Below are positions 33,778-45,372 of a DNA stretch of 64,000 nt, piece after piece (the first letter of the stretch is position 1; every line of letters starts with the position of its first letter). The DNA is taken from positions 620,001 to 684,000 of the forward strand of contig JAVJAP010000202.1 of assembly GCA_034770075.1 (NCBI GenBank). Reading direction: 5' to 3'. The notes below the pieces were generated by a model. The model had not been told where the DNA came from. It did not search any database and saw only the letters and a program-made list of their open reading frames with translations. Origin of the DNA: Aralia elata. Taxonomy: Eukaryota; Streptophyta; Magnoliopsida; Apiales; Araliaceae. The position numbers and the translations under genes were made by a program.

Positions 33778-34687
33778 TGATGAGGACATGCCTAGCTTGG
33801 ACAAGGATGAGAGCTATGGAGCGAATTCGGTGCAAGTTCCAGTTGGACCAGTGACGAGAGCTCGGGCTAAACGCTTCAAGGAGGGGATTAACGGATTGAT
33901 TCAAGAAGCTTGGAAAGATGAAGAGTCCAGGATGAAGGTTTTGGAGTTGGAGTCTAAGCTCGTGAATATGTTATTTTGCATTCCAAGGCGAGATTTGGGA
34001 ACTAGTCAAGAAGGCCAAAAATTTCAGCCCGGCGCGCCCCGCGCCAGTTTTGTGCCTGATCCGGCGCGCCCCGCGCTGGTCATACAGGAGTATAGCGCGC
34101 CCCGCGCCATTTGTAGCGCGCCGAGCCGTTTTGAAGATCTTCATACTTGGCGCGCCCCGCGCCATTCCTTTGCATTTTCAAGCGCGCCCCGCGCCGATTA
34201 TGCGGCACGGAATCCGAGGAACGCGTTTTTGAAGATTTTTATCAGATTTTTATCCTTAATTTTTGGGATTTCAATATATTTTCATAATTCTATTATAATT
34301 AGGATATTTTAAGACAGGATTTTGATTCCAAATCAATTGTTATTTCCTTTATGGATTCTAGGGTTTCATAGCTAGTATAAATAAGTTTCATGTTTGTAAT
34401 TCAAACAACAATTCAATAATAATCTGAGTTTATTCATACTTGAGAGTTATTCTCTACTTTTGGTTCTTTGAAGGATTTCTAAGTAATTTTCTTAGTTTTT
34501 CTTTTGAGATTCATATTTAACTTATCATACAACAAACCATAGTTGTGTGTGGCGTTATTCTATCACATCATACAATCATACGGAGATTATCGTTTTCCAT
34601 CTAAACGAGGGTCAAAGTGTTGTTGGTGTTCCATCCATCACGCATTCAAAATTGCTTGATCGACTATTCCAAGGTTTATCGTCTAAA
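33778..34687 (+). repeat. Element C 3' LTR, first part
   Basis: Starts TGATGAGGACATGCC; TATA box 34376-34383. Interrupted after TTATCGTCTAAA (34676-34687), the 12-bp target duplication of SINE2, and resumes at 52104. Confidence 0.92.
34031..34195 (+). repeat. Palindrome array GGCGCG-CCC-CGCGCC, six units
   Basis: Units start near 34031, 34063, 34094, 34115, 34149 and 34181 (spacings 32, 31, 21, 34, 32). This is the long-long-short-long-long order of element A with an entirely different palindrome. ~180 bp upstream of the TATA box and translated within the 789-codon frame. Confidence 0.85.
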
Positions 34688-34718
34688 TACTTTTTTGTTC
34701 TTCTTCTACCAACTCTTG
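34688..34718 (-). mobile_element. SINE2, first part
   Basis: A ~93-bp tRNA-like retroposon on the minus strand: GGTTGGTTAATGTC as box A, GGTCAAGGGTTCAAG as box B, and an A-rich tail seen here as a T-rich start. 12-bp duplication TTATCGTCTAAA at 34676-34687 and 52092-52103. Split by element D at TCTTG. Confidence 0.78.
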
Positions 34719-35880
34719 TGATACAATCCTGACCAGGCTCGCATCGAACAACATTCACTCAACTCGAATTCAAGAGGTTCATCAGTTAGTCGCGAGTAAT
34801 TGGGCTAGAATCCATTCAAGGATGCGTACATTGGAGCTAAATTTATATAAACGGCGAGGAGAGGATCAATCATGTGATTTGGGATTACCAGATACCATCT
34901 ATTTAGTAAGGACAAATCAACGCAAGCCAAGGCATCATGCAATGTACGGAACAATGGAAGTTGGTTCAAGGATGATTGGAATGGAGATTGAGGAGTTTGG
35001 AGATGTCATTTACACAGCATTCACTTAGGGTTCAATTTCGACATTGATCCGGCTAGAATCTCGCAAAACACAAAGAATGAAAGTTGTAGATCTCGTCGAT
35101 ATCTTCGATTTGATAGGTGGCAGGTCCCGTAACTCTTTCCGAATCAAAAGTTATGACCATTTTTCCAAAGGGCGTCGCGGCAGGAAAACCTTAGCGCCTA
35201 CAGCGCTAATCCCTTTGTATTTCCAGCGCCTAGAGCGCTTGCCAAATGTGAAGACTCTGTAAGCTAGCGCCTACAGCGCTCCAGCATTGCAAATCCAAGC
35301 GCCTAGAGCACTAGGGCTTTGGCACGGATTCCGAGGAAGGTTTTTGATCAGTTTTAATGCAATCTTTTGGGGATTTTTTCCTATTCTATTGTAACTAGGA
35401 TGTTTATTAGATAGGTTTTCTATTTCCTTTCAAATTCTTATTTCCTTATAGGATTAGGGTTATATGTTATTAATATAAATAAGATACATGGTTTATGTAA
35501 TACACACATCAAATTTTATTCAATATAATTCTTGTGAGATTATTCTCTACTTTTGGTTCTTTGAAGAATTTCTAAGCTAATTTCTTAGTTTTTCTTTTGA
35601 GATTCATATTTAACTTATCATACAACAAACCATAGTTGTGTGTGGTGTTATTCTACCGCATCATACAATCGTACGGAGATTATCGTTTGAATAAAACGAG
35701 GGTCAAAGTGTTGTTGGTGTTCCATCCATCACATATTCAAAATTGCTTGATCGATTATTCCAAGGTTTATCGTCTATATTCAGGCGAGGGATTAAGGATT
35801 CGAAAGAGTTCCATCAAATAGCTTGCTAGAAACGATCCGGACGACGACCACCTCACGCAAGCGTGCCGTGGAGTCTATCA
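34719..35880 (+). repeat. Element D 5' LTR
   Basis: TGATACAATCCTGACCAGG to TATCA, 1162 bp. The 5' half differs from A/C LTRs and matches the F and H LTRs (ATTGGAGCTAAATT...); the 3' half matches all. Palindrome array AGCGC-CTACA-GCGCT at 35193-35312: units near 35193, 35225, 35266, 35298 (spacings 32, 41, 32). TATA box 35474-35481. A stop after TAFT (35026) breaks the coding tail that is open in the 3' LTR. Confidence 0.92.
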
Positions 35881-35882
35881 TT

Positions 35883-36088
35883 TGGTATCAAAGCTAAGTT
35901 CCTAGCAGGTTACTTATCCTTTATTTTTCTTGTTGAAGAGTAAAAAAAAAAGAGGAAAAAAAAAAGAGAAAAGAAAATTATTATTATTGCAATTGCTTGG
36001 GTTCATAAGTTGGGACTTTATTGAAGAAGCTATCATTTGGTTCTATTGTTGGAATTTGTGAATTTTGAAGTTATTGGGATTTCACTCA
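35883..36088 (+). other. Element D primer binding site and first part of leader
   Basis: TGGTATCAAAGC at 35883-35894 is the Met-tRNA site with one change (A for G) shared with F and G. The leader follows, with A-rich runs, until element E interrupts it at 36089; it resumes at 47360. Confidence 0.85.
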
Positions 36089-38011
36089 TGTCGACGCCGG
36101 TTTTTCGTCCTTTCCGATCTTTGCCTCTTGATTGAATGATTTTTTGGAAAAGGTCGGCATTGATGTCGACGTGGTTTTGAAAGATCGTTTTTTATGATGA
36201 GCCAATTAACCAGAGTCGCCAGTTGGTATATTTGAAGTGGATGTACCAACTCATCCGAGTTTCGTTTTCGTAAATCGCTGGCTCATATGTGACTCCGAAT
36301 TAATTGGTCTGCGAACCGAGATTCATAGAGTTCGGGGGCTTGCTTAAGCGAGGGGAAGGTGTTAGGCACCCCCCGACTTCCGTAAAACACGGTTACCGCA
36401 ATCTCGATGCTTTCCTATCCTTTAATTCATGAATGTGTGTGTGTATGTGCGCGTGTGTGTGTGTGTGCCTATGTGAATGTTGTGGTGAGTTTGTATGAAA
36501 GAATCATTTGGATTTTTAGGGAAAGTCGTGCTTTAATTTGAGGACGCTTTGGAATGTCTTTTCGTCATACACGAGAAAGCTTTATGAGAAAGGTATGATT
36601 TTAATTGTCAAAACTATAAGGTTTTCATTAGGTGTTGTTTTGGCAAAACAAGAGTTTTTAAACCTTCGTCAAAATAGGAATCGAGATCTATACGTTGCTT
36701 TCACAGAATGACGGCAATTTCTAGGATCTCTTTAACCATATGCACAACGGTTTAATAAAACGTCATTTATTTATAAAATCATTTTTTGTGATGTTTTGGA
36801 AAACAATTTTTCTTTGCCTTCTCGTTAAAGAGGAATCAACATTCATTTGCACTTTCAGTTTTTACGCCTCGTGGTGCTAATAACCTACTTTGATTGATTT
36901 TATAGAAATCTTCATCGTTTAACTTGAAATCGATTTTTGTGTCACAAATTAACCAAACATTAAAATGCGTGGAGGCTATTCATGGGCATGTAAGCCATCC
37001 AAATAACCCCAACGCCCACAATCACATATTTCACTATTACGGGGCCTTAAACCCGATTTTCGACTTGACATCGTTTTAAGGCCCGACGATTACATATTTA
37101 CAATAAAGGGTACATCGGCCCTATTACATACATCCAAAAATGTCCATCATCGGATTTGGACCACGGGGTCGCGTTCCTAGGCTCACATCCAAAATTTATA
37201 CACACCCACACAATGGATACTACGAAAATTAAACAAACTAAAATCGCCAAATGGATATCATCGGGCCATTAGGAAGAATTTCATTCCGTTTGGAACCCTC
37301 ACTAATAGTCCTCAATCCATGGATCCACAACAATATACAAGAAAAACTACATTTCACATAACCCAATTAACAAGAAGATTAACAAAATGATATACAAAAA
37401 TTGCTATGGAAATAATCTTTTCACCTTGCAAATAATCCTCACAATAGGTATAAATTTATGTATTGAGTAGAATAGAAGATATATGATATATAATCTTACA
37501 CAAAAGATATGATTCCTCACTTCTTTTCTCTCTTTTCTCTCTATTTTCCTTACAAATTCTTGCTATTTCTTCCTCTTTTCCGAGCAGCTGCTGCAAATTC
37601 TTTCTTCTTCCGATCTGCCGCTCCAAACCTTCTGTCTTTTTTTTGCTGATTGAATGAAGGAAGTGCTGAAGTAGGCTGGCCTTAGCCCGCCATGAACTCA
37701 GCCCGCCATGCACTTTAGTTATTTAATTCTCCTCGGTTTCCGTACCGCACCTCGATTATCGCGTCGTGCTGTCGGTTTTCGCCGAAAGGCCTGTATTTTG
37801 CAGTCCGAGAATTACCGTGAGACGTGACACATTGTTCGGGAATGCTCATTTCGGATGGCCTTGTTGTCACGTCGGCTTTGACTGCAAATCGTCGTGGTGG
37901 CGTCGAGTGTTCGCACTTGTGCCCATTCTTCGCTCCCGCAGGCCGGTTCAATTGACGATTTTGCCCTCCTGTCACGGTTAGCATAGGGAACGCAAAATTT
38001 GGGTCTCTACA
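36089..38011 (-). repeat. Element E 3' LTR
   Basis: 1923 bp; partner at 45373-47354. Contains a GT-rich microsatellite near 36430-36470. Small open frames here recur in the other LTR and show no known domain. Confidence 0.92.
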
Positions 38012-38024
38012 GCTGCCCCTCTGT
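38012..38024 (-). promoter_or_regulatory. Element E polypurine tract
   Basis: Reverse complement ACAGAGGGGCAGC, directly before the 3' LTR start TGTAGAGACCC. This sets the minus-strand orientation. Confidence 0.82.
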
Positions 38025-38176
38025 ATCATGTTTATGCAATGTTAAATGAAATGAACAGGATAAAGAATAGACACTCGATGCATGAATGACAATACATATA
38101 TGATGCAACACATGTAGCTTATGATGCAACAAAAGATGTAATGCATGCGAAACATTCGTAAAAGTGTGTCAATGCG

Positions 38177-39555
38177 GATGATCGTCTCGTCGGGGTCGGG
38201 TCTCGTATCCGGTCACCCATCTCGTAATCGCCGGGTCTCGTCGCCGGTCGATCGTCTCGTCGGGGCCGGGTCTCGTCTCCGGTCACCCATCTCGTAATCG
38301 CCGGTTATCATCGGCGGTCGATCGTCTTGTCGGGGCCGGGCCTCGTCGCCGGTCACCCATCTCGTAATCGCCGGTTATCGTCGCCTGTCGATAGTCTTGT
38401 CGGGGTAGGGTTTCGTCGCCGGTCACCCATCTCGTAATCGCCGATTATCGTCGCCGGTCGATCGTCTTGTCGGGGCCGGGTTTCGTCGCCGGTCACCCAT
38501 CTCGTAATCGCCGGTTATCGTCGCCGGTCGATCGTCTTGTCGGGGCCGGGCCTCGTCGCCGGTCACCCATCTCGTAATCGCCGGTTATCATCGCCGGTCG
38601 ATCATCTTGTCGGGGGCGGGTTTCATCGCCGGTTACCCATCTCGTAATCGCCGGTTATCGTCGCCGGTCGATCGTCTTGTCGGGGCCGGGTTTCGTCGCC
38701 GGTCACCCATCTCGTAATCACCGGTTATCGTCGCCGGTCGATCGTCTTGTCGGGGCCGAGTTTCGTCGCCGGTCACCCATCTCGTAACTGCCGGGTATCG
38801 TCACCGGTCGAATGTCTTGTCGGGGTCGGGTATCGTCGCCGGTCACCCATCTCGTAACCGCCGGTTATCGTCGTCGGTCGATCGTCTTGTCGGGGCCGGG
38901 TTTCGTCGCCGGTCACCTATCTCGTAACCGTCGGGTATCGTCGCCGGTCGATTGTCTTGTCGGGGCCGGGTATCGTCGCCGGTCACCTATCTCGTAACCG
39001 CCGGGTATCGTCGCCGGTCGATTGTCTTGTCGGGGCTGGGTATCGTCGCCGGTCACCCATCTCGTAACCACCGGGTATCGTCGCCGGTCACCCATCTCGT
39101 AACCGCCGGGTATCGTCGCAAGTCGATTGTCTTGTCGGGGCCGGGTATCGTCGCCGGTCACCCATCTCGTAACCGCCGGGTATCGTCGCCGGTCGATTGT
39201 CTTGTCGGGGACGGGTATCGTCGTCGGTCACCCATCTCGTAACCGCCGGGTATCGTCGCCGGTCGATTGTCTTGTCGGGGCCGGGTATCGTCGCCGGTCA
39301 CCCATCTCGTAACCGCCGGGTATCGTCGCCGGTCGATTGTCTTATCGGGGCCGGGTATCGTCGCCGGTCACCCATCTCGTAACCGCCGGGTATCGTCGCC
39401 GGTCGATTGTGTTGTCGGGGCCGGGTATCGTCGCCGGTCACCCATCTCGTAATCGCTGGGTATCGTCGCCGGTCGATCGTCTTGTCGGGGACGGGTATCG
39501 TCGCCGGTCACCCATCTCGTAACCGCCGGGTATCGTCGCCAGTCGATTGTCTTGG
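38177..39555. repeat. ~70-bp tandem repeat, about 19-20 copies
   Basis: Unit rich in CG: GTCGCCGGTCACCCATCTCG, then TAAYCGCCGGKTATCG, then GTCGCCGGTCGATYGTCTTG and TCGGGGCCGGG. The first ~9 copies mostly read AATCGCCGGTTATCG, later ones AACCGCCGGGTATCG, so variants spread locally. One partial unit near 39070-39115 breaks the period. Open frames across it are artefacts of a period not divisible by three plus low stop content. Confidence 0.93.
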
Positions 39556-40508
39556 ATCTCAGCCCTTCCCAGGGTGTTAGTTGTTTGGATCTCAGCCTTT
39601 CCCAGGGTGTTAGTGTTTGGATCTCAGCCATTCCCAGGGTGTTAGTGTTTGGATCTCAGCCCTTCCCAGGGTGTTTGGTTGTTTGGATCTCAGCCCTTCC
39701 CAGGGTGTTAGTTGTTTTGGATCTCTGCTTTCCCAGGGTGTTAGTTGTTTTGGATCTTATCCCTTCCCAGGGTGTTAGTTGATTGGATCTCAGCCCTTCC
39801 CAGGGTGTTAGTGTTTGGATCTCAGCCCTTCCCAGGGTGTTTGGTTGTTTCGATCTCAGCCCTTCCCAGGGTGTTAGTTGTTGTGGATCTCAGCCCTTCC
39901 CAGGGTGTTAGTTGTTTTGGATCTCAGCCCTTCCCAAGGTGTTAGTTGATTGGATCTCAGCCCTTCCCAGGGTGTTAGTGTTTGGATCTCTGCCCTTCCC
40001 AGGGTGTTTGGTTGTTTGGATCTCAGCCCTTCCCAGGGTGTTAGTTGTTTTGGATCTCAGCCCTTCCCAGGGTGTTAGTTGATTGGATCTCAGCCTTTCC
40101 CAGGGTGTTAGTGGTTTTGGATCTCAGCCCTTCCCAGGGTGTTAGTTGATTGGATCTCAGCCCTTCCCAAGGTGTTAGTGGTTTTGGATCTCAGCCCTTC
40201 CCAAGGTGTTAGTTGTTTGGATCTCAGCCCTTCCCAGGGTGTTAGTGGTTTTGGATCTCAGCCCTTCCCAGGGTGTTAGTTGTTTGGATCCCAGCCCTTC
40301 CCAGGGTGTTAGTGGTTTTGGATCTCAGCCCTTCCCAGGGTGTTTGTGGTTTGGATCTCAGCCCTTCCCAGGGTGTTAGTGGTTTTGGATCTCAGCCCTT
40401 CCCAGGGTGTTAGTTGATTGGATCTCAGCCCTTCCCAGGGTGTTAGTTGTTTTGGATCTCAGCCCTTCCCAGGGTGTTAGTTGTTTGGATCTCAGCCCTT
40501 CCCAGGGT
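39552..40508. repeat. ~33-bp tandem repeat, nearly 30 copies
   Basis: Unit GGATCTCAGCCCTTCCCAGG plus GTGTTAGTTGTTT, with length variants (TTGTTT, TTGATT, GTGGTTTT, GTGTTT). Follows the 70-bp array with no gap. Confidence 0.93.
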
Positions 40509-40815
40509 GCTCACCATCTTGTTGTGGTTTGCTTGGATGCCTTCCCAGCTTTGCTCACCACCTTGTTGTGGTTTGCTTGGATGCCTTCCCAGGTTTGCTC
40601 ACCACCTTGTTGTGGTTTGCTTGGATGCCTTCCCAGGTTCACTCACCACTTTGTTGTGGTTTGCTTGGATGCCTTCCCAGGTTTGCTCATCACCTTGTTG
40701 TGGTTTGCTTGGATGCCTTCCCAAGTTTGCTCACCACCTTGTTGTGGTTTGCTTGGATGCCTTCCCAGGTTTGCTCACCACTTTGTTGTGGTTTGCTTGG
40801 ATGCCTTCCCAGGTT
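40509..40815. repeat. 44-bp tandem repeat, about 7 copies
   Basis: Unit TTTGCTCACCACCTTGTTGT plus GGTTTGCTTGGATGCCTTCCCAGG. It keeps the GGAT..CCTTCCCAGG core of the neighbouring arrays. Confidence 0.92.
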
Positions 40816-41213
40816 CACTTCTTGTTTGGATACCAGCCCTTCCCAGGGGTCACTGATTGTTTGGATACCAGCCCTTCCCAGGGGTCATTGATTGTTTGGA
40901 TACCAGCCCTTCCTAGGGGTCATTGATTGGTTGGATACCAGCCCTTCCCAGGGGTCATCTGTTGTTTGGATACCAGCCCTTCCCAGGGGTCGTCTGTTGG
41001 TTGGATACCAGCCCTTCCCAGGGGTCATTGATTGGTTGGTTACTAGCCCTTCCCAGGGGTCATTGATTGGTTGGATACCAGACCTTTCGAGGGGTCATTG
41101 ATTGGTTGGATACCAGCCCTTCCCAGGGGTCATTGATTGGTTGGATACCAGCCCTTCCGAGGGGTCATTGATTGGTTGGATACCAGCCCTTCCCAGGGGT
41201 CATTGATTGGTTT
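40816..41213. repeat. 35-bp tandem repeat, about 11 copies
   Basis: Unit GGATACCAGCCCTTCCCAGG plus GGTCATTGATTGGTT, same core as the two previous arrays. Ends at a T-run at 41220-41232. Confidence 0.92.
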
Positions 41214-43926
41214 TGATTGATTTTTTTTTTTTTGAAATGGGATGTGTGATCGGCTTCATGTCCTGGATCTCCCACCAACATCGTCCACGTACCATGCCAC
41301 AAAAGCCATCACCGTCTGATCATTCGTGAGGTTGAAAGCGACGTGCTTGTACTTTCCTGAAGATTTTCATTTTGATCGTACCTGTATGCATGAAAAAGAT
41401 GTTATGCATGATCTGGCAGATATGTTATGGACAGATGCATGTGCACAACATATGTTTAGATAGAAATGACCCCTGTTCAGTCAAGTGATATGATTCGACA
41501 GTCGTCGTTTGCTTGCCAACATTTGATTGGATCACGCCTCGTCGTGAAGTGTAGTTTCTAGACTTTAACCCTGGTCTGGTACTCTTTCTGTTCTTGGTCG
41601 TCTTTATTTCATCGAGTTGAGGCAGTCTGTTTCGCTCTCTGTGATGATCGACAGCTATGTTGGGCTTCTTAGCCTTTTGATCATTTCTGTTGGCCGATAT
41701 GTTGTTGTCCCGCATTATATCATCCTTGTATATGCTCATGCACGTGGATCATTTGGGTGTCGAGGCAATGATAGTCAGGGTTGGGGAGAAGCCCTATGAC
41801 GAGAAGTTCTGTGCAGCCTCAGCTTCCTTCCATTTCACGATTCTTAACTGCCCCAGCCTTGGCGCGTGTTGTTACCAAGAATTTCTATCGAAAACTCGCG
41901 ATGTTGACCGTGCTGAGTTATCCACAGCTCTGCAAGATCCTGCATATCAGATGACTAACAAATGCCAAAACTTGAAGGCTCGGGCCGTTAGTATTAGTTC
42001 AACACAAAGATATTATAATCTCGACAAAAATGCAGTTAAAGCACATGAAATTGAATATCTGTTGATCGCACAATCTAGCAAGTTGTGAACCGTGAATGTA
42101 CTAGATTGGAAGTTATTTTCAATCCCTCGTGAGTTGATGATTTTCTATTTAACGAGTTATGAAATCGTGAGAACACCTTCAAGCATTCAATGGTCATTGT
42201 ACGTGAGTAAGGTCGAATTCAAAAGAACTACCTTCCTTCGTCAAAGGTATCCTGTCTTCATTCTCGACAACGTTCTTAGCAGGATTGACGTCATATGACA
42301 AATGCATTGTGCGATGCAGCACTCAGTAGGGGTTTCTATGACTTCTTGTTTAAGGCCGAGAGTTTTTTTCGTATTATCTTTTCTTTTTATTAGCCCACTT
42401 CACTTGTCTCGTTTTCTTAGGCTATTCAAAGTTACCCATTTAACGAGTTTTGGACCAATGACTCCCAAACCAGACGGTTTTGGGGCATTAAGTGTACAGA
42501 CACCCCTTCGGGTTTATTTACTCGAGTAACAAAGGCCACGGTTCGAGACAAGCTGGTGGTCTACCCCATTCATTCTTTGCTTGACCTTGCGCAAGATTCG
42601 TTTTCTTAGGCTTGAGTTACCCATGTAGCGAGCGTTAGGCCGGTGACTCCCAAACCAGACGGCTTTAGGGCACCAGATGCAGAGACACCCCTTAGGCTTA
42701 ATTACTCGAGTAGCCTATGCCACGATTCGAATCTGCTCGGGCCTCCTCTACTGTAATGCTCGTTTTCTTAGGCTCTGAGTTACCCATGTAACGAGTGTTG
42801 GGCCAGCGACTCCCAAACCAGATGGCTTTAGGGCACCAGGTGTAGAGACACCCCTCAGGCTTAATTACTCGAATAACCCAGGCCACGATTCGAGACATTA
42901 GCTTGATAATCATTTTACTGTCTGACTTCTTGATATTAGCTGATTACGTGTTAATTGCCATCAACATCGTCATAGTTTTATACCCCACAACTGAAAGTTT
43001 GTGCAAATGCAAAGTGAAGGCTGTCACATGAGGTCGATTATGTCGCAAACGTTGCTTTGAATTAAGGCTTTGTACCCGATCAAACGGTTGAATAGCCTTC
43101 TTCGTCTAATCATACTCACGATCGTGCTCCACGGTTGCTTGTCAGAATTAATCCGCTTCCTATCAAGCCAAATAAAACCCCTTTTCACGCGGGTCATCGT
43201 ATCCCGGGAAAACTATGCTTGACAAATGCCAGATGATCGTACCGTTGAATATTGAATTGACATGAGGTAGCATTTGATGATGATGATGCATGTTGATGGG
43301 ATTGTTGCATGGGTGCCAATTTGCACGTCATCATTTCCTGGGTAGTTGACAAATGCCCCAGTGTTAAGTTGCCTTTCTTGTGATCTCCCTCGTACTGGTT
43401 GCATTGGTATCTCGCTGGGCTAACAAAAGATCCGGTCCTTTGACTTGTTGAAAGGTTTGGGAGATTTTTGATTTTTGAGAGATTTTTTTTTTTTTTGTGT
43501 TCGAATTTGCCCCTACTCCAGGTTCTTTGTGATCGTTAGGGGTTCTGATGCTTGATGGCGATGGTTTGGTCTAAGTCGGATTTGGGTTTATCTTCGACCC
43601 ATCCTTTGATCTCGTTAGGCGTATTGTCGATATCTGTCTCGCCCTGCTCAATCCCCATCAGATCGAAATCTAGCTCTATACCAAAATCGTGATCCTCCTT
43701 CAAATTTGGCCTATTGCTTGTCAGGCTAGAATGCCTCAAATTGGGGTACCTGAAATAAAACAGAAATGCTTGTCATAGATATAAAACATTTCAGCACATG
43801 ATCTTCTTTTTTGGATAACATGACAAAGTGACATGAGCGTGCAGGGATTTGAAATAAAACTCAGAATTTTAAAACCCATTGATCTTCTACTGGCCGGGAT
43901 TCACTGCCATACTCCTGGATTTACCC
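41214..43926 (-). other. Element E non-coding or unrecognisable region
   Basis: No frame over ~130 codons and no domain I recognise on either strand. Contains a T-run (41221), three diverged ~165-190 bp repeats (42410-42896) and another T-run (about 43481-43496). Being downstream of the integrase remnant on the minus strand, it fits an extended 3' untranslated region. Confidence 0.5.
42410..42896. repeat. Three diverged ~165-190 bp tandem repeats
   Basis: Copies begin with CGTTTTCTTAGGC at about 42410, 42599 and 42761. Each contains GAGTTACCCATGTAACGAG-like, ACTCCCAAACCAGAYGGYTT and ACACCCCTYRGG blocks and an ACTCGAGTAAC-like end. Confidence 0.82.
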
Positions 43927-44500
43927 CTTCCTGGATATCACCTGCTGCACGGTCCAACTGGCCACGGTGAGGTCAAGAAATGGAGCTCATTAGGAGGTGC
44001 ATGGATCGTATTGGCATGGATCTGGCATTGATGGCATTTCTTGACATGAGTATCGCAGTCAGTTTTCATGGTTAGCCAGTAGTGACCCGTTCACATAATT
44101 TTCTTTGCCAAAAATGTTCCGCTCATATGGGCTCCACACACATCGCCATGTACTTCGTTCATTAATCAGTGGGCTTCTTCGGCTTCCAGATATCTCAGCA
44201 GTCCCGTAGCTAGGTCCCATTTATGCAAATCGTCTCCGCTTAGGAAGAATTTCACTACCCATCTTTGGATTCTCTTTCCTCGGTCAGATCTGCATTTTCG
44301 GGAGAGGAGCTGTCTTGGAGGAACTCTTTAATGTTTTGATACCAAGCCCATTTAGGAGGGGCGTCACTATGGGAGATCTCTCTGATTTGATCCTCATAGG
44401 CCGGACAAGTCTGTACCATAATTCCCAGGGCTAATCTCAGTCCTAGGATGCATCCCTCGTATTTGGCCGTATTGTTGGAGTGGTAGAACTGTAATTTCAT
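43927..44500 (-). pseudogene. Element E RNase H / integrase zinc-domain remnant
   Basis: On the minus strand NNTAKYEGCILGLRLALG (about 44430-44490) matches the extra, archaeal-type RNase H motif (NNxAEYEACxxGL) typical of Tat/Ogre Pol. Further 3' come FLSGDDLHKWD, a His-rich HGDVCGAHMSG segment and HVKKCHQCQ, the HHCC integrase zinc domain. Stops interrupt it (for example before LMNEVHG). RT, the protease and the integrase core are not recognisable. This supports the Tat/Ogre call. Confidence 0.72.
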
Positions 44501-45350
44501 GGCTACCGGCTTCTGCCATTTGGATGGGTGGAGTATGGACTTTACGGCCTCTCAGTTGGGTCCTAGGGGCAATCTCACAAAACAAACAAGGGCCGTAGTT
44601 TAGTACTGTGCCAGTTACAAGTTGGCAGATGCATGTCAACACTGATGCCTGATTATTATTCATTTTTTTTTCGGTTCTCTAATCTTATCCTGCAAAACAA
44701 GGTCAGTGTTTGATGACAGGATAGTATTCAGAAGTTTTAGAAAACCTTGGTACGTGGTATGGATGGCCTTCCTGCAAAACCAAGTCAGTATTCCCTTTAT
44801 ATGTGCAGGTGATGTAATCACATGATACAGGACATATTTATTACAATGATGACGGTATGACAGTTGTATGCATTTACATGACATTTATTTATTTGACTGA
44901 ACGATAAAAGGGCATGAAGAAGCTTCCCTTCCGTTAGGTTTATCAGAGGCTGACCTACCCTAGGGTTACTCTCGCGGGCTTTTCGGCATGAAGGTCCCCA
45001 AATCTTCGCAATCTACTCGTCTGAATCCTTTCGATTGGAGCGGATTTGGGTGGTGCGTTTCCTGAGCCATCTCCGGGGAACAGCCCCTTCGAGTCCAGTA
45101 ATAAGCAACCGACAGGTTCGCCTCAGGAGGAGGTACTCTCTCAACATACATTCATATTCATCGTCCTCACCGCATGCAAATGATTTCATTAAAGTAAAGC
45201 CATTCCATTCAATCAATCATTCATTGGAAAAAAGCACACATTCACACAACAATAAGTAAAACAAGTCAAAATGTCGCACGCACATACACATTCATAAATT
45301 TTAAAGGATAGGACAACATCAAGATTTGAACGCGGCTTAAGCCCTCTAAT
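44501..45350 (-). other. Element E 5' internal region, unrecognised
   Basis: Short frames only (up to ~90 codons); no gag motif I can name. The stretch nearest the primer site looks like an untranslated leader. The element therefore lacks gag, protease and RT in readable form. Confidence 0.5.
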
Positions 45351-45370
45351 GGTCCCCAGCAGAGTCGCCA
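45351..45370 (-). promoter_or_regulatory. Element E primer binding site
   Basis: Reverse complement TGGCGACTCTGCTGGGGACC, two bases from the 5' LTR. It is not the Met-tRNA type. Related sites in Tat/Ogre elements have been assigned to tRNA-Arg; that match is from memory and untested. Confidence 0.7.
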
Positions 45371-45372
45371 GC

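Larger units (their letters stand above)
31943..34312 (+). pseudogene. Element C RT end, RNase H, integrase and LTR-encoded tail (789 codons open)
   Basis: Long unbroken frame: RT connection (FHGLASFYRRFERNF), RNase H (ECDASGIGIG, HTDHESLKYL), integrase HHCC (HGGGLMAHF ... CDKCITCKQSK), DDE core (DISMDFVLGLP, SDRDTKFLS, SDGQTEVVNRT), GDGPFQVLERIND domain. The frame crosses the polypurine tract and LTR boundary (33778), reads TRARAKRFKEG, then translates the palindrome array as Ala-Pro-Arg-rich text and stops at 34312. An intact integrase could act in trans. The element as a whole is a pseudogene because of upstream stops. Confidence 0.9.

Noticed and set aside
38812..39631. Overlapping open frames of 60-96 codons on both strands
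   Set aside because: They lie wholly in the 70-bp tandem repeat, repeat the same peptide, and arise from GC-rich sequence with few stops. No gene.
40407..41101. Open frames up to 159 codons with Leu/Pro/Cys-rich repeats
   Set aside because: All three plus frames are open across the 44- and 35-bp arrays, so openness is a composition effect.
38177..41213. CRISPR-like repeat arrays
   Set aside because: Units are contiguous tandem repeats without unique spacers, in a plant retrotransposon; no cas genes.
41425..43739. Host gene or Ogre gag/protease exons in element E
   Set aside because: Short frames with no motif I can name; position downstream of the integrase remnant argues against gag. Left as unrecognised.
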